Assembly: GCF_029989365.1 (NCBI RefSeq)
Contig: NZ_JAPRAQ010000017.1
Location: 62,001 to 126,000 of the forward strand
Source of the DNA: Bradyrhizobium sp. Arg816
GTDB lineage: Bacteria; Pseudomonadota; Alphaproteobacteria; Rhizobiales; Xanthobacteraceae
DNA: 64,000 nt
Direction: 5' to 3'
The notes under the pieces are model-generated. The model searched no databases. It had not been told where the DNA came from and saw only the letters and a program-made list of their open reading frames with translations. The stretch's first letter is position 1. Each line of letters begins with the position of its first letter. Both the position numbers and the translations under genes were made by a program. Shown here in pieces: positions 43,474 to 52,497 of this stretch.

Positions 43474-45270
43474 ATGCTCGACACCACGCTTAGCGCGCGC
43501 GTCCAGGTTTTCCTCGACAAGTTTGAAGCCGCGCTTGCGGCGGGCGATCTCGACGCCGTCGTAGGGATGTTCGCTCCGGAATGCTACTGGCGCGACCTCG
43601 TTGCCTTCACCTGGAACATCAAGACCATGGAAGGCCGCGATCAAGTCCGCGACATGCTCGCGCATTGCCTCGCGCATGTGAAGCCGCACAACTGGAAAGC
43701 CGCCGAGGGTGAAACGCCAACCGAGGCCGGCGGCGTGACCGAATCTTGGATCACGTTCGAGACCGATGTCGCGCGCGGATATGGGCTCATCCGCCTGCAG
43801 AATGGTCAGATCTGGACACTCTTGACGACCATGGCCGAACTGAAGGCCCATGAGGAAAAGGCCGGCTTCAGCCGACCGCTCGGCGCCAGGCACGGCGTCA
43901 ATCCCGGCGCCAAGACCTGGAAGGAACTGCGTGACGAGGAAGTCGAGCAACTCGGCTTCAAGACCCAGCCCTACGTGCTTGTCATCGGCGGCGGACAGGG
44001 CGGCATTGCGCTCGGGGCGCGGCTGCGCCAGCTCGGTGTGCCGACGATCATCGTCGAAAAGAACGCACGCGCCGGCGATTCCTGGCGCAACCGCTACAAG
44101 TCGCTCTGCCTGCACGACCCCGTCTGGTACGATCACTTGCCCTACATCGATTTCCCCAAGAACTGGCCCGTGTTCTCGCCCAAGGACAAGATCGGCGATT
44201 GGCTGGAAATGTACACCAAGGTCATGGAGCTGAACTACTGGACGAACACCGTGGCCAAACGCGCCAGTTGGGACGATACCAAGAAGGAATGGACCGTCAT
44301 CGTCGAACGCGATGGCAAGGAGATTACTCTGCGGCCCAGGCAGCTTGTGTTCGCGACCGGCATGTCGGCCAAGCCGAACATGCCGAAAATCAAGGGCATG
44401 GAAACGTTCAAGGGCGAGCAGCACCATTCCTCACGCCATCCCGGCTCCGGCGGCTACAAAGGCAAGAAGGTGGTGGTGATCGGCTCGAACAATTCGGCCC
44501 ATGACATCTGCGCTGCGCTGTACGAGGCCGGCATCGACGTAACGATGGTGCAGCGCTCGACGACCCACATCGTGCGCTCGGATTCGCTGATGGAAAGTAT
44601 CAGCGATCTTTATTCCGAACGCGCCGTCCGCGGCGGAACGACGACGGCAAAGGCCGATCTGATCTTCGCTTCACTGCCCTACCGGATATTGAATCAGTTT
44701 CAGAAGCCGGTCTACGACAAGATCCGCCAGGATGACGCCGCTTTCTATGCGGGGCTGGAAAAGGCCGGGTTCAGGCTCGACTTCGGTGACGACGATTCCG
44801 GGCTATTCATGAAATATCTGCGCCGCGGCTCGGGCTATTATATCGACGTCGGCGCCTCACAGCTTATCATCGACGGCAAAATCAAACTGTTCGCTGGACA
44901 GGTCGAGGAAATCACGCCCAACGGCGTCAGGCTCGACAACGGCAAGGAATTGCCAGCGGACGTGATCGTCTATGCCACCGGCTACAGCTCGATGAACGGC
45001 TTTGTCGCCGATCTCGTGAGTCCGGAGATGGCCGGCAAAGTCGGCAAGGTCTGGGGCCTTGGCTCGAATACGACAAAGGACCCCGGCCCATGGGAAGGTG
45101 AGCAGCGCAACATGTGGAAGCCGACGCAGCAGGAAGGCCTATGGTTCCACGGCGGCAATCTGCATCAGTCGCGACATTACTCGCAATTCCTTTCCCTGCA
45201 GTTGAAGGCGCGCTACGAGAGCATTCCGACGCCGGTCTACGGCCTGCAGACTGTCCATCACACGGTCTGA
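43474..45270 (+). CDS. Flavin-containing monooxygenase with SnoaL-like N-terminal domain
   Basis: The 598-residue protein has a SnoaL/NTF2-like domain (about 5-125, AALAAGDLDAVVGMFAPECYWRDL). A two-dinucleotide-fold monooxygenase follows. The FAD motif is VIGGGQGGIALG (about 170-180) and the NADPH motif VIGSNNSAHD (about 335). The fingerprint FKGEQHHSSRHP (about 312-323) matches the FxGxxxHxxxH form of type II FMO/Baeyer-Villiger enzymes. It should oxygenate a soft nucleophile or ketone; substrate unknown. ATG 43474 has GGGAGGAA upstream. Confidence 0.87.
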   Translation: MLDTTLSARVQVFLDKFEAALAAGDLDAVVGMFAPECYWRDLVAFTWNIKTMEGRDQVRDMLAHCLAHVKPHNWKAAEGETPTEAGGVTESWITFETDVARGYGLIRLQNGQIWTLLTTMAELKAHEEKAGFSRPLGARHGVNPGAKTWKELRDEEVEQLGFKTQPYVLVIGGGQGGIALGARLRQLGVPTIIVEKNARAGDSWRNRYKSLCLHDPVWYDHLPYIDFPKNWPVFSPKDKIGDWLEMYTKVMELNYWTNTVAKRASWDDTKKEWTVIVERDGKEITLRPRQLVFATGMSAKPNMPKIKGMETFKGEQHHSSRHPGSGGYKGKKVVVIGSNNSAHDICAALYEAGIDVTMVQRSTTHIVRSDSLMESISDLYSERAVRGGTTTAKADLIFASLPYRILNQFQKPVYDKIRQDDAAFYAGLEKAGFRLDFGDDDSGLFMKYLRRGSGYYIDVGASQLIIDGKIKLFAGQVEEITPNGVRLDNGKELPADVIVYATGYSSMNGFVADLVSPEMAGKVGKVWGLGSNTTKDPGPWEGEQRNMWKPTQQEGLWFHGGNLHQSRHYSQFLSLQLKARYESIPTPVYGLQTVHHTV

Positions 45271-45343
45271 AATTGCAGAGTGCACGGCGGGGCTCGCGGA
45301 TTGCGAGCCCCATGCTATTTCCGGGTCTCGGCACTCGCCAACG

Positions 45344-45420
45344 CAATGTCCGCCTTGTCTCGTTGAGCCGACATCGCTGACTTGATCCGCCACGTCGGAA
45401 AGGGCCGACATCGGACATTG
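45344..45420. repeat. Short inverted repeat with CAATGTCCG ends
   Basis: CAATGTCCG at 45344-45352 is the reverse complement of CGGACATTG at 45412-45420, giving a perfect 9-bp inverted repeat around 59 bases in the gap after the monooxygenase gene. One arm (CGGACATTG) also occurs at 41735-41743. It looks like a degraded dispersed element; no transposase is linked to it. Confidence 0.5.
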
Positions 45421-45517
45421 CTGTTCATCGTAGTTATTGAACTTGTATCCACCTCGGGAAGTCGAACGCCCAAAACGTTGCACGCATCTGGCGAAGCTGG
45501 GGTGGATGACACCGATC

Positions 45518-46846
45518 TCATCCCTGTCTGATTTGCCGCTCCAAGCGCAGCGTATGCTCACGCAGGGAATCGTAAATCGGCGCATTACCCAGCAGCGTGG
45601 GCAGGAGCATCGCCATGAAGCAAGCGCCCAGCATCGGCAGCAGCATCGTCACGTTACCGGTCATTTCAGCGACGAGAACGATGCCGGTCACCGGCGCGCG
45701 CACAACGCCGGTGAAGAGAGCGGCCATGCCCACCAATGCAAATGCTTCCGGCTGGATAGAGAGCGCCGGGAATGCAAGACGGCAAGCCGCCCCGAACAGC
45801 AACCCAGACTGGGCTCCCAGCACGAGCAAGGGTGCGAACAGGCCGCCGGGCGTGCCGGCAGCGTATGAGAAAGCGCCGAGCCCGAATCGGATCAAGAATG
45901 CGCCCCCCAGGATCCCCACACTCTCGTGGCCGATCAGCGCCCGCTGCGTGATCTGATCTCCGCCACCAACCAGTTCGGGCGCGAACCAGGCCAGCATGCC
46001 GACGCTTGCGCCGATCAATCCGGCGCGTAGCTCGATCGGTAGCCCTCCAAATCGGTCGCGAACTGCGATGGTCGCGAGCAGGGTGCGATTGTATGCGACG
46101 GCCAGCAGGCCTGCGATGCCACCCAGAATAAGGAACAACGGGGCGGACACAGCGCTCGGATAGTTCAGCGGCCCGACGTGAAAGTCAGGCGCGTCACCGA
46201 GAAGCAGCCTTGCGACCGGGATCGCCGTCGCCAGTGCTGCAAGGGCGGCGATGGCAACACGGTGTTCGAACCTCTGCACCAGCTCCTCCAGCACGAACAC
46301 GAGCCCGGCAATCGGCGCATTGAAGGCCGTTGCAAGGCCGGCGCCGGCGCCGGCCGCCAGAAGCACGCGCGAGTCCGCCCAACACAACCGGCAGATGCGC
46401 GCAGCGAAAACCGCGATACCAGCGCCCATCTGGACGGTCGGCCCCTCACGGCCCAGCGCCAGCCCGGAGCCGATCGCCAGTATCCCGCCGAAGAATTTCA
46501 CTGGCACCAGGCGAAACGGAGCCGGTGGGATCTCTTCGCGCAGAACAGCCTCGACATGCGGAATGCCGCTGCCCGAAGCGTGTGGCGAGAATTGCCGCAC
46601 CATCCACGCGGCAACCAGCGTCGCGACACCACACGCGCCGACGACAGTCAAGAACCCCCAGATTGCGTGGCCATGGGCCCAGGCGATCATCGCATCGCGC
46701 AGACGATCGGCGTGCGCGAGCAAAAGCCGGAAGATCGCCCCAACACACCCGGTCGCCGCTCCTATGATGAGGGCCATCGCCGCGAGCCCCAGCAGGCTGC
46801 GACGTTCGTCTGCGACTTGCCGGTCGTCGTCAGGGTTATGGTTCAC
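45518..46846 (-). CDS. ClC-family chloride channel/transporter
   Basis: The 442-residue protein has about ten hydrophobic segments and the ClC selectivity motifs GSGIPHVEAVL and GREGPTVQMGAG. A third motif region is GGLFAPLLVLGA. It lacks C-terminal CBS domains. ClC proteins of this form are H+/Cl- antiporters or channels; the gating Glu in GREGP is present. It is a standard single-gene unit between the monooxygenase and the hemA stump, whose remaining frame overlaps its start by four bases (46843-46846). Confidence 0.9.
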   Translation of the reverse strand: MNHNPDDDRQVADERRSLLGLAAMALIIGAATGCVGAIFRLLLAHADRLRDAMIAWAHGHAIWGFLTVVGACGVATLVAAWMVRQFSPHASGSGIPHVEAVLREEIPPAPFRLVPVKFFGGILAIGSGLALGREGPTVQMGAGIAVFAARICRLCWADSRVLLAAGAGAGLATAFNAPIAGLVFVLEELVQRFEHRVAIAALAALATAIPVARLLLGDAPDFHVGPLNYPSAVSAPLFLILGGIAGLLAVAYNRTLLATIAVRDRFGGLPIELRAGLIGASVGMLAWFAPELVGGGDQITQRALIGHESVGILGGAFLIRFGLGAFSYAAGTPGGLFAPLLVLGAQSGLLFGAACRLAFPALSIQPEAFALVGMAALFTGVVRAPVTGIVLVAEMTGNVTMLLPMLGACFMAMLLPTLLGNAPIYDSLREHTLRLERQIRQG

Positions 46847-47056
46847 GGCTGGTCGATGATCCAGAGGCCTTCGCGAGGCATGATCTTTGCCAGCGCTTCC
46901 GCGAGTGAGTCAATCAGTCTGTCATCGTGATAGGGTGTCGGCGTAATGCGCAGCCGCTCGGTACCGGGCGGGACGGTCGGATAGTTGATCGGCTGGACAT
47001 AGATGCCGTGCTCGGCGAGCAGGAGATCGCTCGCTTCCTTGCACTGCTCCGGATTG
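46843..47056 (-). pseudogene. hemA (5-aminolevulinate synthase) C-terminal fragment
   Basis: The 118-residue open frame from 47199 to 46843 is a chimera. From about residue 48 it reads EQCKEASDLLL, GIYVQPINYPT and GTERLRITPTPYH, the C-terminal end of 5-aminolevulinate synthase. Only about 70 of some 400 residues of that enzyme are present, so it is not functional. Confidence 0.7.
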
Positions 47057-47199
47057 CTGGCGAAGAACGGATTGCCGCCTGTCTTCTCGTGCACCAGACG
47101 AGACAGGGGGCCGGCGCGATCCGGCGCGCACTGCAACGCGTCGGAAATCATCCGGATCACATCCTTGAGCCGAAGCGGCGCCAAAACGATTTCCTGCAA
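47057..47199 (-). pseudogene. ATPase fragment fused to hemA remnant
   Basis: The first 47 codons of the chimeric frame (MQEIVLAPLRLKDVIRMI, HEKTGGNPFFA) resemble the large ATPase (AAA/NACHT-type) domain of multi-domain sensor kinases or adenylate-cyclase-like regulators, where NPFFA is typical. The fragment joins hemA sequence after about NPFFA. A stop lies just upstream of the first codons. It is a scar of a rearrangement. Confidence 0.55.
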
Positions 47200-47604
47200 T
47201 CGTCCGTGTAGCTGGCGCTATAGGTGCAATATTTGCGACGCTACAGATTTTTGACATGCCCGTGGGGATGGAAACTAGGATCATCCGCTGGGGACAGTCG
47301 CTCTTGGACCGAATAGCCGAGCAGCGAGGAATCAGGTCTAAATTGGACAGATACACTATCGAACGATCTGGCCTGATGCTGAGGCGAGCGAAGCCGCTAA
47401 TGCTCAATTAATACGTGAGTTGAGTTAGAGCAAAGCGAAACACATCAAGGTCTCGTCCGACAGCGCGATGGCCTCCGCAGGCGCACCACCCATCCAACGT
47501 ACTGCGAGTGGATTTGCAGGTGGCCAATTGCTTTGAATGATTGTTGAAAGCTCCGACGAGCTGCTCACTAATGCCGCTGTTAGCGTCGCACCTGCTTTTC
47601 TGCT
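47200..47604. other. Intergenic region
   Basis: About 400 bases upstream of the dead chimeric frame. Short open frames are present but none resembles a family. I see no RNA gene or clear promoter. Confidence 0.4.
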
Positions 47605-47949
47605 TCAGCTGAAATATCCGCTGAAACCATTGATCATGGTCCCCACGCCAACTAGGCATGGACCGATCACATTCGCAAGAACATGGTCGTCGATGCCAGC
47701 CCTCCGCTCCTCCTTCGTGACGGCCTCACTGAATTCCTCTGAATGGGAAAACACGGCGCGCGTTATCCATTCAAAAGGTCCGACTCTCAGAACATTCCGA
47801 GACATCGCGAGAACTCCGATAAAGGCCAGCGTCCCTCCACAAGCAGCAACTTTGGTGGATAACGGATATGCGGCAGGCGTAAGCAGAAACGGCAACGCAA
47901 CAACCACCAATGCCAAAAGAAAATACAGGGCTGCTTTTTGTTCTGACAT
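47605..47949 (-). CDS. Small membrane protein
   Basis: The 114-residue protein has two N-terminal hydrophobic segments (about 7-25 and 31-50), and a third, weaker one near the C-terminus. A charged middle stretch contains EEFSEAVTKEERRAG. It resembles no family I can name. GGGAGAA lies upstream of ATG 47949. It is the only plausible intact gene between the hemA remnant and the sugar block. Confidence 0.5.
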   Translation of the reverse strand: MSEQKAALYFLLALVVVALPFLLTPAAYPLSTKVAACGGTLAFIGVLAMSRNVLRVGPFEWITRAVFSHSEEFSEAVTKEERRAGIDDHVLANVIGPCLVGVGTMINGFSGYFS

Positions 47950-48134
47950 CCTTAGGTTCTCCCGCAGCTTACGTCCTAGTTCGAAGATTATAAATTCGGC
48001 TGATGTTCTCGGTTGTAATTTTGGAAGTCAACAACTTATCCTCCATCAGGACGGATTGCACCCAATGCGTCATGCGCTTGAGCCATGTTCTCGCGCCTGA
48101 GAGAATTGTGCTGAGGGTGTAAACGCTTGAATAT

Positions 48135-48170
48135 TTGGTAGCGGGAGACCGCTACAGCCCGAAACCCACT
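48135..48170. repeat. Hairpin-bearing direct repeat, copy 1
   Basis: A 36-base unit, repeated at 48192 with four mismatches. It contains a perfect 7-bp hairpin GTAGCGG-GAGA-CCGCTAC (48139-48156). Confidence 0.65.
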
Positions 48171-48191
48171 TTTGAGGGTAGTGGGTCACGC

Positions 48192-48227
48192 TTGGTAGCG
48201 GGGGTCCGCTACATCGCGAAACCCACT
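48192..48227. repeat. Hairpin-bearing direct repeat, copy 2
   Basis: The second copy lies 57 bases downstream. Its hairpin stem GTAGCGG / CCGCTAC is identical to copy 1, while the four-base loop changes from GAGA to GGGT, so the stem but not the loop is conserved. Confidence 0.65.
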
Positions 48228-48459
48228 ATTTCCGAAGTCCTGTTTTCCTACCGAAGGGCAGCCCTTGCTAGTTCGTCAAAAGCCGCCGTTCGCACGCAAT
48301 TCCTCGCCGGGCGAGAAATGGTCCCGGAGTAGGTGGTCAAAATGAGCGACCGCTATCGGCGACGAGAGCCTTCGACTTCGGAGAGAGGCTCGGTGACTGA
48401 CGCCGAGATCGTATTGCTAGAGATCGAACAAATCCGTGCAAGGCGATGCCGCCGGAGGC

Positions 48460-48924
48460 TCAAGTGCACAAGGACTTCAGCTCCGGCGGCGGGGCGCCCT
48501 TCCCCTCGAGCATCCCCAGCGCTAGCGCGGCCTCCACCCGCACGCTCGGATCCTCATCGCCCGCTAGCTGTCGGAGGGGGTGGAGGGCTTGTTCGATCCC
48601 CGGGAAGGCCGGACCGAGGCGACCGAGGTGCCAGGCCGCCAGGCTGCGGACGAAGGCAAGCTCGTTGCCCAACTCCGCGACGAGGACGGTGATCGACTCT
48701 CCACCTGACGGCACCACCCGGGCCGAGGCCGCCGCCGCCCAGACGCGCACGAACGCAACCGGGTCCTGGAGGGTAGCGGCGAGGTCGGACATAGCCTCGG
48801 TTGCCGCCGGGCCGATCTCGCCCAGCGCATATGCACCGAGGCGACGCTGGAGTGGATCGCTGCTCGAAAGCTGCCTCACCCAGTCTGGAACGGAAGTCCC
48901 TAGGTAGGCGATCTGCGCGCTCAT
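48460..48924 (-). CDS. HEAT-repeat protein
   Basis: The 154-residue protein consists of HEAT/PBS-lyase-type helical repeats. LGAYALGEIGPAA, VRVWAAAASARVV, VRSLAAWHLGRLGPA and VRVEAALALGMLEG recur with about 30-40-residue spacing. Such proteins are scaffolds. ATG 48924 is used, 14 bases after the GH15 stop on the same strand, so the two form an operon. It may bind or regulate the hydrolase. Confidence 0.7.
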   Translation of the reverse strand: MSAQIAYLGTSVPDWVRQLSSSDPLQRRLGAYALGEIGPAATEAMSDLAATLQDPVAFVRVWAAAASARVVPSGGESITVLVAELGNELAFVRSLAAWHLGRLGPAFPGIEQALHPLRQLAGDEDPSVRVEAALALGMLEGKGAPPPELKSLCT

Positions 48925-48938
48925 GGCCCGCCCCCCAC

Positions 48939-50759
48939 TCAAGGTCCCACGCCCAGCCGGCGGTCCAGGTTGAACGCGGCGCTTATCAACCCGATGTGAG
49001 TAAATGCCTGCGGGAAGTTGCCCAGCGCTTCGCCACGCGGACCCGTCTCCTCGGCGTACAGGCCGAGGTGGTTGGCGTAGGTCAGCATCTTCTCGAAGAT
49101 GAAGCGGGCCTCCTCGGCGCGGCCCGCCCGGGCCAGCGCTTCCACCAGCCAGAACGTACACATATTGAACGTCCCCTCGCTCCCGGTCAGGCCGTCGCCA
49201 GCTCCTCTGCCGATCTCGTAGCGGTGTACCAAGCTGTCGGAAACCAGCTCCGCCATGATCCGATCCAGCGTCCCGCGCATGCGGGGGTCGGTCGGCGACA
49301 GGAAGAAGACGAGCGGCATGATCAGATTGGACGCATCCACCGCGTCAGTGGCGAAGTGCTGCACGAACGTCTGCCGCTCGGTGTTCCAGCCGTGCGTCAT
49401 GATAGTCTCGTAGATGCGGTCCCGCTCCGCAGCCAGGCGGGCGCGATCCAGCGGCAGACTCCTCTTCTGCGCAAGGCGGATCGCTCGGTCCAACGCCACC
49501 CAGCACTGCACCTTGGAGTACACGAACTGCTGTTGTCCACCGCGTACCTCCCAGATGCCATCGTCGGCTCGCTCCCAGTTGCTCGTCACCCAGTCCAGCA
49601 TCTTGCGCACGTGACGCCAGGAGTCATAGGCGATCGGCGTCCCGTACTTGTCGTACAGGTAGACCGCATCCATCAGCTCGCCATAGATGTCCAGCTGCAG
49701 CTGGTCGGCAGCGGCGTTGCCGACTCGCACTGGACGCGACCCGCGGTAGCCATCGAGGTGGCCGAGGATCTCCTCGGGCAGTTCGCGCCCGCCGTCGATA
49801 CGATACATAGTCTGCAAAGGGTCGCCCCGGGCACCCTCGACGGCCCGCTGCCCCAACCAGGCCATGAACTGCTCCGCCTCCGACGTGAGCCCCAGGCGTA
49901 GGAAGGCGTAATTGGTGAAGGCGGCGTCGCGCACCCAAGTATAGCGATAGTCCCAGTTGCGCACCCCGCCGATCTCTTCCGGCAGACCGCAGGTCGGCGC
50001 CGCCACGATCGCGCCGGTCGGCGCGAACGTCAGCAGCTTCAACACCAGCGCCGAGCGGTGGACCATCTCGCGCCAGCGACCCGAATAGTTGCACTTCCTC
50101 AGCCACTGCCGCCAAAAGGCCAGGGTCTGCGTCAGGGCCTCCGTGCCGACCAGCCGCGCCTCGAGCAGGACCCCATCATGAACGCTGTCTTGGCTGGTCT
50201 CCTCCACCTGGCGGAGGATGAACGTGGTCGTCTCGCCGGGGTTAAGGACGAACTCGGCAGCGACGCCATCGCCCTGCCGACCAAGCGGGAAGCGGCTGAC
50301 TAGCGAGACTTTCATGCCTCGTGCCTCGAAGATCGCTCCCCGGCCCTCCAGGACGACCTGGTGGGGCCGGCGCGCGAAGTCGAAGGCCGGCCGGCAGTCG
50401 AGGCGGAAGCGGACCGACCCGCGCACCGCCCGCACTACCCGGACGATCTGGTGGATCTTTCTGATCTCGCGCGCGCCTTGGATCGGCATGAAGTCCACGA
50501 CCTCACCGACGCCCTGGTCGCTAAGAAAGCGCGTCACCAGGACGTTGCTGTCAGGCATGTACATCTGTTTGCACTGCGCCTCGTAGAGGCTGGCGATGCG
50601 GAATGAGCCTCCTTTCTGGTCGTCGAGAATTGCCGCGAAGACGCTCGGCGAGTCAAAGTGCGGCAGGCAACACCAGTCGATGGACCCGTCAATGCCAACC
50701 AAGGCAACGGTGTGCAGGTCGCCGATGACGCCGTAGGATTCGATCGGCTTGTAGCCCAT
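48939..50759 (-). CDS. GH15 family glycoside hydrolase (trehalase-like N-terminus)
   Basis: The 606-residue protein begins MGYKPIESYGVIGDLHTVALVGIDGSIDWCCLPHFDSPSVF, the TREH_N-type N-terminal domain found on bacterial GH15 enzymes. It contains RYTWVRDAAFTNYAFLRLG and TGSEGTFNMCTFWLVEALARAG of the (alpha/alpha)6 barrel. GH15 enzymes release glucose from alpha-glucans or trehalose by inversion. No signal peptide is seen, so it is probably cytoplasmic, acting on stored glucan or trehalose. It precedes the HEAT-repeat gene. Confidence 0.9.
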   Translation of the reverse strand: MGYKPIESYGVIGDLHTVALVGIDGSIDWCCLPHFDSPSVFAAILDDQKGGSFRIASLYEAQCKQMYMPDSNVLVTRFLSDQGVGEVVDFMPIQGAREIRKIHQIVRVVRAVRGSVRFRLDCRPAFDFARRPHQVVLEGRGAIFEARGMKVSLVSRFPLGRQGDGVAAEFVLNPGETTTFILRQVEETSQDSVHDGVLLEARLVGTEALTQTLAFWRQWLRKCNYSGRWREMVHRSALVLKLLTFAPTGAIVAAPTCGLPEEIGGVRNWDYRYTWVRDAAFTNYAFLRLGLTSEAEQFMAWLGQRAVEGARGDPLQTMYRIDGGRELPEEILGHLDGYRGSRPVRVGNAAADQLQLDIYGELMDAVYLYDKYGTPIAYDSWRHVRKMLDWVTSNWERADDGIWEVRGGQQQFVYSKVQCWVALDRAIRLAQKRSLPLDRARLAAERDRIYETIMTHGWNTERQTFVQHFATDAVDASNLIMPLVFFLSPTDPRMRGTLDRIMAELVSDSLVHRYEIGRGAGDGLTGSEGTFNMCTFWLVEALARAGRAEEARFIFEKMLTYANHLGLYAEETGPRGEALGNFPQAFTHIGLISAAFNLDRRLGVGP

Positions 50760-51085
50760 GATCTCGTCTCCTCCGCTCGACGCTGATCGAGCCCCAAGAT
50801 AGGCGTAGCGTCAATGCAACCTTTTGGCTCGCAACCTCGCTCATCTCGCCCGCGGCCGGTCATTTACACCAAGGAACACGTCAACACCGCTGTCGCACAC
50901 GTGTTCGCGCGAAATTTCCCACCGCTACAGTGCTTGCCGTTGCTTGGTTGAAGAAGTCGGACTACGCTTTCGATCCCGCCACAGCGCGGCGTGCTGCGAT
51001 GCCCGCGATAGATATCGCTTAGCCACGAAGTGTTCCGAGTTCATCGACGCTATGCACCGAAAGCCTCGACTGAAGGGGCGAGACC
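50760..51085. promoter_or_regulatory. Divergent region between GH15 and the plus-strand sugar operon
   Basis: About 326 bases lie between divergent genes, so both promoters are expected here. I see no clear operator repeat or RNA element. An open frame at 50824 is a shadow. Confidence 0.45.
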
Positions 51086-51706
51086 ATGAACGCCGTCCTT
51101 CCGATCATTTGCCTTGCAAGGCATGGCGAGACGGCGTGGAGCCTCTCGGGCCAGCATACTGGCCTCACAGATTTGCCTCTCACCGAGCGCGGCGAACTCA
51201 ATGCGCAAAGTTTGCGCGCGCGGTTGCTAGGCTTCACTTTCGCAAAAGTGTTCACGAGCCCCCTGAAGCGAGCGGTCCAGACATGCGAGCTGGCTGGCTT
51301 CAGCGTCGAAGCGGAACCCGACCGCGATCTGCTGGAATGGAATTACGGCCAGTACGAGGGGCGTCGCACAACCGAGATCCATGAAGAACGTCCGGGCTGG
51401 CAATTGTTTCGCGACGGCTGTCCGGGAGGAGAAGCACCGAATCAAGTCGGTGCCCGGGCCGATCGCATCGTGGAGCGCGTTCGCAACATCCCAGGTAACG
51501 TGTTGTTGTTTTCGAGCGGGCATTTTCTCCGGGTTCTGGCGGCACGCTGGTTAGGCCTCGATGCGGAGGCCGGACGACTCTTCACACTCGACACTGCAAG
51601 CCTGAGCATGCTCGGGTACGAACACGATCAGTCAGAACCAGCGATCCGGCTGTGGAATGACATCGGGCACGTCGAAGGTCGGTTCGCACCGAGCTTCGCG
51701 CACTGA
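51086..51706 (+). CDS. Histidine phosphatase family protein
   Basis: The 206-residue protein has the RHG motif CLARHGETAW (residues 8-17) and a second conserved His in FSSGHFLRVLAARWLG. These are the phosphoglycerate mutase-like histidine phosphatase signatures. Substrate is unclear; the neighbouring pentose-phosphate genes suggest a sugar phosphate. It is the first gene of the plus-strand sugar block. Confidence 0.85.
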   Translation: MNAVLPIICLARHGETAWSLSGQHTGLTDLPLTERGELNAQSLRARLLGFTFAKVFTSPLKRAVQTCELAGFSVEAEPDRDLLEWNYGQYEGRRTTEIHEERPGWQLFRDGCPGGEAPNQVGARADRIVERVRNIPGNVLLFSSGHFLRVLAARWLGLDAEAGRLFTLDTASLSMLGYEHDQSEPAIRLWNDIGHVEGRFAPSFAH

Positions 51707-51798
51707 GCGCTAGTCGGAGTAACATAGTCTTGAAATGTCCGTGCGTGTTACGCGCGTACGATGAGCATATCGCAGAGAGTTGCGTAAGGGTAAGGCCG

Positions 51799-52497
51799 AT
51801 GAACCAGGTCGTCTTTCTGGTCGATGTCGACAATACACTTCTCGATAACGACCGCATCCAGGCCGACATCAAAGCCTACCTCGAGCGCCGGTACGGTGCC
51901 CCTTGTCGCGATCGGTACTGGGCAATTCTGGAGGAGCTGTTCCAAGAACTGGGGTATCGAGACTATCTCGGTGCACTCCAGCGGTACCGTGTCGAACACC
52001 CGCAGGACATGCACCTATTGTCCATGTCGTCATTCCTGGTCGATTACCCGTTCGCCAACCGTTTGTATCCGGGGTCCCTGGATGTGCTCGAACGACTACG
52101 TCAGTGGGGCCCAACCGTCCTTCTCACCGATGGCGACGTCGTCTTTCAACCCCGCAAGGTTGAGCGCTCGGGACTTTCGGAGGCAGTCAACTCACACGTG
52201 CTGATCTACATCCACAAGGAACTCGCGCTCGATGATGTCGAGGCCCGCTATCCGGCGCTGCACTACGTTCTGGTTGATGACAAGCCGCGTATCCTTGCCG
52301 CGGTCAAGGAGGCCTGGGGCAACCGCGTCACCACCGTTCTTCCCCGACAAGGACAATACGCACACGACGTGAACGCCCTGTCCTCCTTCGCCACACCCGA
52401 CGTGACTGTGGACCGGATCGGAGACCTACTCGACTACGATCTGGGTCGCCTGCTTGCGGCAGCCCCACCGCTCGAAGCTGCGGAGGTGAAACGATGA
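51799..52497 (+). CDS. HAD-superfamily hydrolase
   Basis: The 232-residue protein starts MNQVVFLVDVDNTLLDND, with HAD motif I DxDNT (D9, D11). It has LLTDGD (motif II) and LVDDKPRILAA (motif IV). It is probably a phosphatase of small phosphorylated metabolites. ATG 51799 has AAGGGTAAGG upstream. It overlaps the transaldolase gene by ATGA. Confidence 0.85.
   Translation: MNQVVFLVDVDNTLLDNDRIQADIKAYLERRYGAPCRDRYWAILEELFQELGYRDYLGALQRYRVEHPQDMHLLSMSSFLVDYPFANRLYPGSLDVLERLRQWGPTVLLTDGDVVFQPRKVERSGLSEAVNSHVLIYIHKELALDDVEARYPALHYVLVDDKPRILAAVKEAWGNRVTTVLPRQGQYAHDVNALSSFATPDVTVDRIGDLLDYDLGRLLAAAPPLEAAEVKR

Larger units (their letters stand above)
47950..48459. other. Intergenic region carrying repeats
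   Basis: About 510 bases. It holds two copies of a hairpin repeat (48135-48170 and 48192-48227). It also has an open frame from 48333 that starts with a plausible small-protein N-terminus (MSDRYRRREPSTSERG) and then runs antisense through the HEAT-repeat gene, so it is probably a truncated gene cut by that segment. No other gene is seen. Confidence 0.4.

Noticed and set aside
48333..48692. ORF reading antisense into the HEAT-repeat gene
   Set aside because: Its first codons look protein-like, but most of the frame is antisense shadow; at best a truncated gene.
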